From the NCBI GenBank assembly GCA_947629225.1, contig CANRCY010000055.1, forward strand, positions 1 to 8,852: a DNA stretch of 8,852 nt. Direction: 5' to 3'. The notes under the pieces were generated by a model. That model saw only the letters and a list, made by a program, of their open reading frames with translations. It did not search any database and had not been told where the DNA came from. The stretch comes from an uncultured Clostridia bacterium (GTDB lineage Bacteria > Bacillota > Clostridia > Christensenellales > Borkfalkiaceae). Below are positions 4,942 to 8,852 of this stretch, piece by piece; within the stretch, counting starts at the first letter, position 1; each line of letters begins with the position of its first letter. Made by a program: the position numbers and the translations under genes.

Positions 4942-5226
4942 TCAGTCGAGTTTCGTGATCATGCGGCGAAGGCAGTCGCTCGAAATCCCCGCGACGCGGT
5001 CGAGTTCCGCAACCACGGGTCCTTCTGCGACGAATGTCATCAAGGCATAGAAAGCGTCTGTTTTGAAGTTGATGGGATAGGTCGTCTTTTTTACGCCCCA
5101 CTTGTCGAACGATTCCACCGTTCCGCCCATGTCGGAAACGATCTTGGAATACTTGGCAAGTTCCGCCTCCCTCGCTTCTTCCGTCAGCTCGCTGTTCAAA
5201 AGGATGAGCATTTCGTACTTTTGCAT
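4942..5226 (-). CDS. rpsF: Small-subunit ribosomal protein bS6
   Basis: S6 pairs with S18 on the 30S platform. The 94-residue product has the usual family length and pattern: KYEMLILL (3-10), WGVKKTTYPI (43-52), FYALMTFVAEGP (59-70) and a C-terminal LRRMITKLD. The start is the ATG at 5226, with GGAGGTGA at 5239-5232 five bases upstream. The frame extends to an ATG at 5274, but the extra 16 residues would lie in the leader and lack family similarity. It is the first gene of rpsF-ssb-rpsR, with its own promoter. In many bacteria the S6:S18 complex represses this operon by binding the rpsF leader; a CCG triplet lies in the leader at 5252-5250, but a full motif is not convincing. Confidence 0.96.
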   Translation of the reverse strand: MQKYEMLILLNSELTEEAREAELAKYSKIVSDMGGTVESFDKWGVKKTTYPINFKTDAFYALMTFVAEGPVVAELDRVAGISSDCLRRMITKLD

Positions 5227-5288
5227 TTTTTTCACCTCCCGGTCTGATTCGGCGTACCCAAAACGAGCACGCAAGGTTTTGTTCCTTT

Positions 5289-5317
5289 ATTTTACACGAT
5301 TTTTACGGACAAGTCAA
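5289..5317 (-). promoter_or_regulatory. Sigma-A promoter of rpsF-ssb-rpsR
   Basis: On the minus strand TTGACT (5317-5312) is followed after exactly 17 bases by TAAAAT (5294-5289). The start site should be near 5282, giving a leader of about 56 bases before the rpsF ATG. I see no clear terminator between the rmuC stop (5357) and this promoter, so read-through from cca-rmuC may add to expression. Confidence 0.85.
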
Positions 5318-5356
5318 CGCGTTTTGGCGTGTTTTGCAAAATTTTCCGCGGGGAAG

Positions 5357-6508
5357 TCAGGGTTCGTCGGGAGGAGGTGCGATGGCGCGCATCGAATCGA
5401 GTTGCCGCTCGATGACGCTCCCCCGTTTGGCGGCGTAATCCACGGCGTCCTGCGCCTCCTGCAATTTCTTTTTCGTCTTTTCCAGCCCCTCGGCAAACTT
5501 GGCAAAGTCGGCGCGGAATTGTTCGAGCATATGCGCGAGTTCGCCCGTGCGCTTCTCGATCGCCGCCGTGCGGAAGCCCGTTTGCAGGGTGGAAAGAAGA
5601 GCGGCGAAGTTGGTCGGTCCGCTCACATTGACTCTCCTGTGCCGCAGATAGTCCGAAAGCCCCGCCATTCTGAGGACTTCGGCATAGAGCGCCTCCGAAG
5701 GCAGATACATCACGGCGAAATCGGTCGTAATGGGGGGAAGAATGTACTTTTTCGCGATCGAGTCGGCTTGCAGTTTCACCGCCCGTTCGAGGTTTTTGCG
5801 CGCTCGTTCCATGCCCTCGCGGTCCCCGCGCTCCGAAGATTCGCACAGCCGCTCGAATTCTTCCACGGGGAATTTGCTGTCTACGGGAAGATAAGTTACG
5901 CCGTCCTTTGCGGGCAGGAGCACGGCAAAGTCCACCATGCTGCCGTCGAGAGGGTTGAGCTTTACCGAGCGTGCGTATTGGTCGGGGGCAAGCATCTGGG
6001 AAAGGAGCGCGTCGAGCTGGGTCTCTCCCCATGTCCCGCGCAGTTTTACATTGGAAAACACCCGCCTAATATCGGCGACATTTGCCGAAAGGGTGCGCAT
6101 TTCTCCCACGCTCTCGTACATCTTTTCGAGACGGTCGGAAATGCGCGCATAGCTCTCGGAGAGTTTCCCGTCGAGCGAGGAAGCGAGCTTTTCGTCGACC
6201 GTTCTGCGGATACTTTCGAGATTGCGCGCGTTCGTCTCCACAATATATTTGATATCTTCGGCGAGGCGGTTTTGGATATTCGCCAGCCGCGCCTCGGTAG
6301 AGCGGCTCATGTTTTCTGCCGTGCGGGCGTTGAATTGGGCAAGGGAGGCGATATTCTCCGTCCGTTCTTCGAGCTTGGCGAGCTCTTTTTCGATCGCCTT
6401 GCCGTCGGTATTTGCACCCCCGTGTGCGTTTTTCCGCAGAAGGAGGATGAGAAGAATGACGCAGAGCGCACCGAGCGCGACGGAAACGCCGCATAAGATC
6501 TCTATCAT
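5357..6508 (-). CDS. rmuC: DNA recombination protein RmuC homologue
   Basis: RmuC proteins have a predicted restriction-nuclease-like core and limit recombination at inverted repeats in E. coli; the biochemical activity is not well defined. This 383-residue copy has an N-terminal membrane helix (about 4-24) followed by a basic RKN, so the bulk should face the cytoplasm. A long charged coiled coil runs from about 37 to 150. The RmuC core follows: RGTWGE (157-162), VDFAVLLP (192-199), YLPVDSKFP (206-214), FAVMYLPSEALYAEV (264-278) and NVSGPTNFAALL (294-305). A second short coiled coil (about 320-365) precedes a Pro-rich end. An AGGAG ribosome binding site precedes the ATG at 6508, and that start overlaps the cca stop as ATGA, so translation is coupled to cca. 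Confidence 0.95.
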   Translation of the reverse strand: MIEILCGVSVALGALCVILLILLLRKNAHGGANTDGKAIEKELAKLEERTENIASLAQFNARTAENMSRSTEARLANIQNRLAEDIKYIVETNARNLESIRRTVDEKLASSLDGKLSESYARISDRLEKMYESVGEMRTLSANVADIRRVFSNVKLRGTWGETQLDALLSQMLAPDQYARSVKLNPLDGSMVDFAVLLPAKDGVTYLPVDSKFPVEEFERLCESSERGDREGMERARKNLERAVKLQADSIAKKYILPPITTDFAVMYLPSEALYAEVLRMAGLSDYLRHRRVNVSGPTNFAALLSTLQTGFRTAAIEKRTGELAHMLEQFRADFAKFAEGLEKTKKKLQEAQDAVDYAAKRGSVIERQLDSMRAIAPPPDEP

Positions 6509-7854
6509 TTGTGTTCTCCTTTCACATAGTTAAAAAGTTTTTTGCGCGTGTTGAGCGCGCCGTTTTGCGCGCAGTACGAAAGCAGAGTTTTCAGCGTCTT
6601 TCCCACTTCTGCCGCGGGAACGCCGAGGGCAAGGAGATCGTCCCCCTTCACGGCAAGTTCGGATAGGGTGAAGGGGACGTTTTCGGCGCGCATTTTTGCG
6701 AGCACGTTCCGCCATTTTATGAGCACGGGCGCCTCGGAGAGGTCGTCTTTACAGGCGGAATAGTCGGCTTGTTTGAGAAGGCACAGCTTGGGCAGAAGCC
6801 CGTAATTTTCCACGAGCTCCCGCCTGAGCTTTCCCTCGCGCATGTTGAGGTCGTAGTCCCGCATATGCAACCGTACGAGGGCGCAGACCTCTTCCGTGAG
6901 TTTTTTGGGCGCTTTGAAGCGGACGAGAATGTCGCGCGCGAGCCGCTCTCCCTCTTCGGGATGTTCGTGATAATTGCCGTCGCGGAGATAGCAGAAGGGC
7001 TTGCCCACATCGTGGAGCAGGGCGGCGAGGCGCACTTCGGGCGGGGCGTACATCGCGCAACGCAGGGAATGTTCGAGCACGTCGTATTTGTGGAAGGCGG
7101 GACGCTGGGGCATTCCCGCACCCGCGGCGAGCTCGGGCAAGATCTCTTTGAGCACGCCCGTGTCCCGCAAAATGCACAGCCCGCGGTAGGGGGCGGCGGG
7201 ATCGCCGCGCTTGCCGTCCGAATAGAGGAGAAGCATGAGCTCCGCAAACACGCGCTCGGGCACGATGTCGCGGATGAGCGCGCAGTTGCTTGCCGCGCCC
7301 GCGAGGCACTCTTCGTCGGGAGAAAGCCCCGTCTGCGCCGCGATGCGGGCGAGCCGCATGAGCCTGAGCCCGTCTTCGCCGAACACTTTGGCGGCGGGCG
7401 CCACCGTGCGCAAAATCCCCGCACGGATGTCCTCTATTCCCCCGAGCGGGTCGGAAAACGTTCCCCCCTTCACGTCGTAATAGACGGCGTTCGCGCAAAA
7501 GTCGCGGCGGCGGGCATCGGTTCCGATGTCGTCGGTAAAGGCGATCTCGGCGGGGGAATGCAGCCCGCGCACATATTTGTCCGAGCGGAAACGGGTAAAT
7601 TCGTAGCCCCTGCCCGCGCCGTCTTCGAGTTTTACCGTACCCGTATTGCGGTAGACGCTCTTCACCGCAAACCCGCATGCGGAAGCGGCGGCGATCAGCT
7701 CCTCTTCGGGCATGGGGGAGGCGAGGTCGAAGTCGGCGTCCTCGGCAGGGGGATTCCCGCGCAGAAAGTCGCGCACGCTCCCGCCCACGAGATAGAGGGG
7801 CTGCTTGCACGCGTCCGCCAAGGCGATCAAAGTTTCGGGCAAGAAATTTCTCAT
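6505..7854 (-). CDS. cca: CCA tRNA nucleotidyltransferase with HD domain
   Basis: Adds or repairs the 3' CCA end of tRNA. The 449-residue protein has the class II head motif LVGGSVRDFLRG (22-33) with metal-binding Asp41 and Asp43 (DFD), the RRRDFCANA motif (115-123) and GEDGLRLMRLAR (159-170). An HD phosphohydrolase-type domain follows, with HKYDVLEHS (255-263) and LLHDVGK (279-285). The HD domain and general layout match the clostridial/Bacillus group; from sequence a pure poly(A) polymerase or an A-adding-only enzyme cannot be strictly excluded. I chose ATG 7854 because the alignment starts there; the frame extends to 7941, but those residues read like translated promoter. The start has only a GGGA-type ribosome binding site (7865-7862), which sits in a small hairpin. 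The stop overlaps the rmuC start. Confidence 0.93.
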   Translation of the reverse strand: MRNFLPETLIALADACKQPLYLVGGSVRDFLRGNPPAEDADFDLASPMPEEELIAAASACGFAVKSVYRNTGTVKLEDGAGRGYEFTRFRSDKYVRGLHSPAEIAFTDDIGTDARRRDFCANAVYYDVKGGTFSDPLGGIEDIRAGILRTVAPAAKVFGEDGLRLMRLARIAAQTGLSPDEECLAGAASNCALIRDIVPERVFAELMLLLYSDGKRGDPAAPYRGLCILRDTGVLKEILPELAAGAGMPQRPAFHKYDVLEHSLRCAMYAPPEVRLAALLHDVGKPFCYLRDGNYHEHPEEGERLARDILVRFKAPKKLTEEVCALVRLHMRDYDLNMREGKLRRELVENYGLLPKLCLLKQADYSACKDDLSEAPVLIKWRNVLAKMRAENVPFTLSELAVKGDDLLALGVPAAEVGKTLKTLLSYCAQNGALNTRKKLFNYVKGEHK

Positions 7855-7861
7855 GCTTTTT

Positions 7862-7886
7862 TCCCGCGCCGTTCCCTTTTGCGGGA
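7862..7886 (-). promoter_or_regulatory. Leader hairpin over the cca ribosome binding site
   Basis: On the minus strand TCCCGC (7886-7881) can pair with GCGGGA (7867-7862). The 3' arm is the only GGGA-like ribosome binding sequence at a workable distance (7 bases) from the ATG at 7854. The hairpin is short, with a 13-base loop, so an effect on translation is possible but unproven. Confidence 0.3.
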
Positions 7887-7912
7887 GACGGCAAAAAACG
7901 AATGCGAATAAC

Positions 7913-7941
7913 AGTATAACATTTTTCAAAACAAATTGCAA
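7913..7941 (-). promoter_or_regulatory. Candidate promoter of cca-rmuC
   Basis: On the minus strand TTGCAA (7941-7936) is followed after 17 bases by TATACT (7918-7913). Start near 7906, leader about 52 bases. The -35 box is a palindrome shared with the divergent promoter of the lipid kinase gene. Confidence 0.65.
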
Positions 7942-7964
7942 TTTTTCGCGCAGTGTTGTATAAT
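7936..7964 (+). promoter_or_regulatory. Candidate promoter of the lipid kinase gene
   Basis: TTGCAA (7936-7941) is followed after exactly 17 bases by a perfect TATAAT (7959-7964). The start should be near 7971, leaving a short leader of about 25 bases with an AAAGGAAAA ribosome binding site (7984-7992) before the ATG at 7996. Confidence 0.75.
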
Positions 7965-7995
7965 GGTTGCGAAAGTATTTTACAAAGGAAAATCC

Positions 7996-8852
7996 ATGTA
8001 CTTCTTCATCGCAAAGCCCTTAAAGGGAAGAAAAGCCAAATTGCACGCCGCGATCGAAGCGCGTATGCAGCGCGAAGGTCTGCCGTACCGCTTTTTCGTG
8101 ACTACCCGCAAGGGGGAGGAACGGGAACTTGCGGAGAGGATTTCGGCGGAAGAGGAAGCCCCCGTCATCATCGTCGTCGGCGGGGACGGCACGCTGAACG
8201 GCGTTCTCTGCGGCTTGAAAGACCCCGCAAAGTGCATCCTCGGGCTGATCCCCGCGGGCACGGGCAACGACTTCGCCGCCGCGGCGGGCATTCCGAACGG
8301 GCTCGGCGCGCTCGACCTCATCTTGAAGAGCGAGCCGAAGGAGACAGACTATCTCGCCTTTTCGAGCGGACTGCGCAGTCTCAACATCGCGGGAGTGGGC
8401 ATCGACGTAGACATTCTGCTCCGTTGCGAGCGAATGAAGCATTTCCGCGCGAGGAGCAAGTATTTCCTCTCCCTTCTCACTTCCCTCCGCAAATTCCACG
8501 GGTTGAGAATGAAGATCTCGGCAAACGGCAAAGAGGAAGAGGGGAACTTTCTTCTCGCCGCCGTGTGCAACGGTCGGCAATTCGGCGGAGGGATCCCCAT
8601 CTGCCCGCCCGCGCAGATCGACGACGGCAAGCTCGAACTCGTGTATGTGGAGTGTCCCAAGCACAAACTTCTGCCCCTCATCAAGCTCATGCGGGGGAAG
8701 GTGCTCACCCTCCCCATCGCACGCCACGTCCTCTGCGAAGAGGCGACCCTCACCCTCCAAGCGCCCTTCACCGCCCAATACGACGGCGAACTCTACGAAG
8801 AGAACTCCTTCGAGGCGAAACTCGTTCATCGGGGGCTCAGAATGTTCAGGGG
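7996..8852 (+). CDS. Diacylglycerol/lipid kinase (DagK/YegS family), 3' end outside window
   Basis: Members phosphorylate diacylglycerol or related lipids with ATP at the inner face of the membrane; in Gram-positives DgkB recycles diacylglycerol from lipoteichoic acid synthesis. The frame is open from the ATG at 7996 to the last base: 285 residues, close to the usual full length of about 300. Motifs are IIVVGGDGTLNGVL (58-71), with the ATP-binding GGDGT at 62-66, and LIPAGTGNDFA (84-94). NIAGVGIDVD lies near 134-143, VCNGRQFGGGIPICPPAQIDDGKLEL in the second half, and the catalytic YDGE near the C-terminus. The N-terminal motif, usually NPxxG, reads AKPLKG here (6-11). The kinase motifs are otherwise intact, so activity is likely; the exact lipid cannot be told. 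It is divergent from cca. Confidence 0.93.
   Translation, partial: MYFFIAKPLKGRKAKLHAAIEARMQREGLPYRFFVTTRKGEERELAERISAEEEAPVIIVVGGDGTLNGVLCGLKDPAKCILGLIPAGTGNDFAAAAGIPNGLGALDLILKSEPKETDYLAFSSGLRSLNIAGVGIDVDILLRCERMKHFRARSKYFLSLLTSLRKFHGLRMKISANGKEEEGNFLLAAVCNGRQFGGGIPICPPAQIDDGKLELVYVECPKHKLLPLIKLMRGKVLTLPIARHVLCEEATLTLQAPFTAQYDGELYEENSFEAKLVHRGLRMFR

Noticed and set aside
5102..6496. 464-residue plus-strand frame opposite rmuC and rpsF
   Set aside because: It is antisense to two well-recognised genes; its His/Gly/Arg-rich product is typical of the complement of GC-rich coding DNA.
1..8852. CRISPR array, tRNA or rRNA genes, insertion sequences, toxin-antitoxin or phage genes
   Set aside because: No regularly spaced direct repeats, tRNA cloverleaf, rRNA signature, transposase or recombinase is seen on either strand; the lone small XRE gene has no toxin partner.

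Overview
The window looks like a chromosomal segment of a low-to-mid GC Gram-positive bacterium, most likely an uncultured gut member of the Clostridia. The signs are the rpsF-ssb-rpsR gene order typical of Firmicutes, strong AGGAGG-type ribosome binding sites, sigma-A promoters with 17-bp spacers, short Gram-positive-type lipoprotein signals and a Cys-rich repeat common in clostridial surface proteins. The lineage is inferred from style; no marker in the window fixes it.

Layout. Positions 1-1478 (+) hold the 3' end of an unrecognised gene whose stop codon overlaps the TTG start of a type I L-asparaginase. A 12-bp hairpin separates this from a convergent small XRE-family regulator (-, 1545-1751). 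The regulator is divergent from a lipoprotein gene (+, 1831-2712); two copies of one palindromic operator sit on the promoter between them. Positions 2713-3032 contain no gene, only a cluster of GC-rich hairpins and a terminator-like hairpin. Next, in AT-rich DNA, come a strong promoter, a nested three-way-junction RNA fold (3068-3228), a terminator hairpin (3251-3280) and a second lipoprotein gene (3299-4018) paralogous to the first. A 17-bp bidirectional terminator closes this part.

Positions 4086-7854 are a minus-strand block of housekeeping genes, in transcription order: cca (tRNA CCA-adding enzyme), rmuC, rpsF, ssb and rpsR. cca and rmuC overlap by ATGA; rpsF-ssb-rpsR have their own promoter. 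The ribosomal protein S18 carries an unusual acidic extension of about 50 residues. From 7996 to the window end runs a diacylglycerol-kinase-family lipid kinase, divergent from cca; both candidate promoters use the same palindromic TTGCAA as -35 element.

The part most likely to be new is 1545-4018: two exported lipoproteins of one family with Cys-rich repeats, under two different control systems. One appears to be under an autoregulated XRE repressor. The other lies behind a structured leader or small RNA that ends in a terminator just before the ribosome binding site. The structured RNA at 3068-3228 did not match any family I could name from memory.
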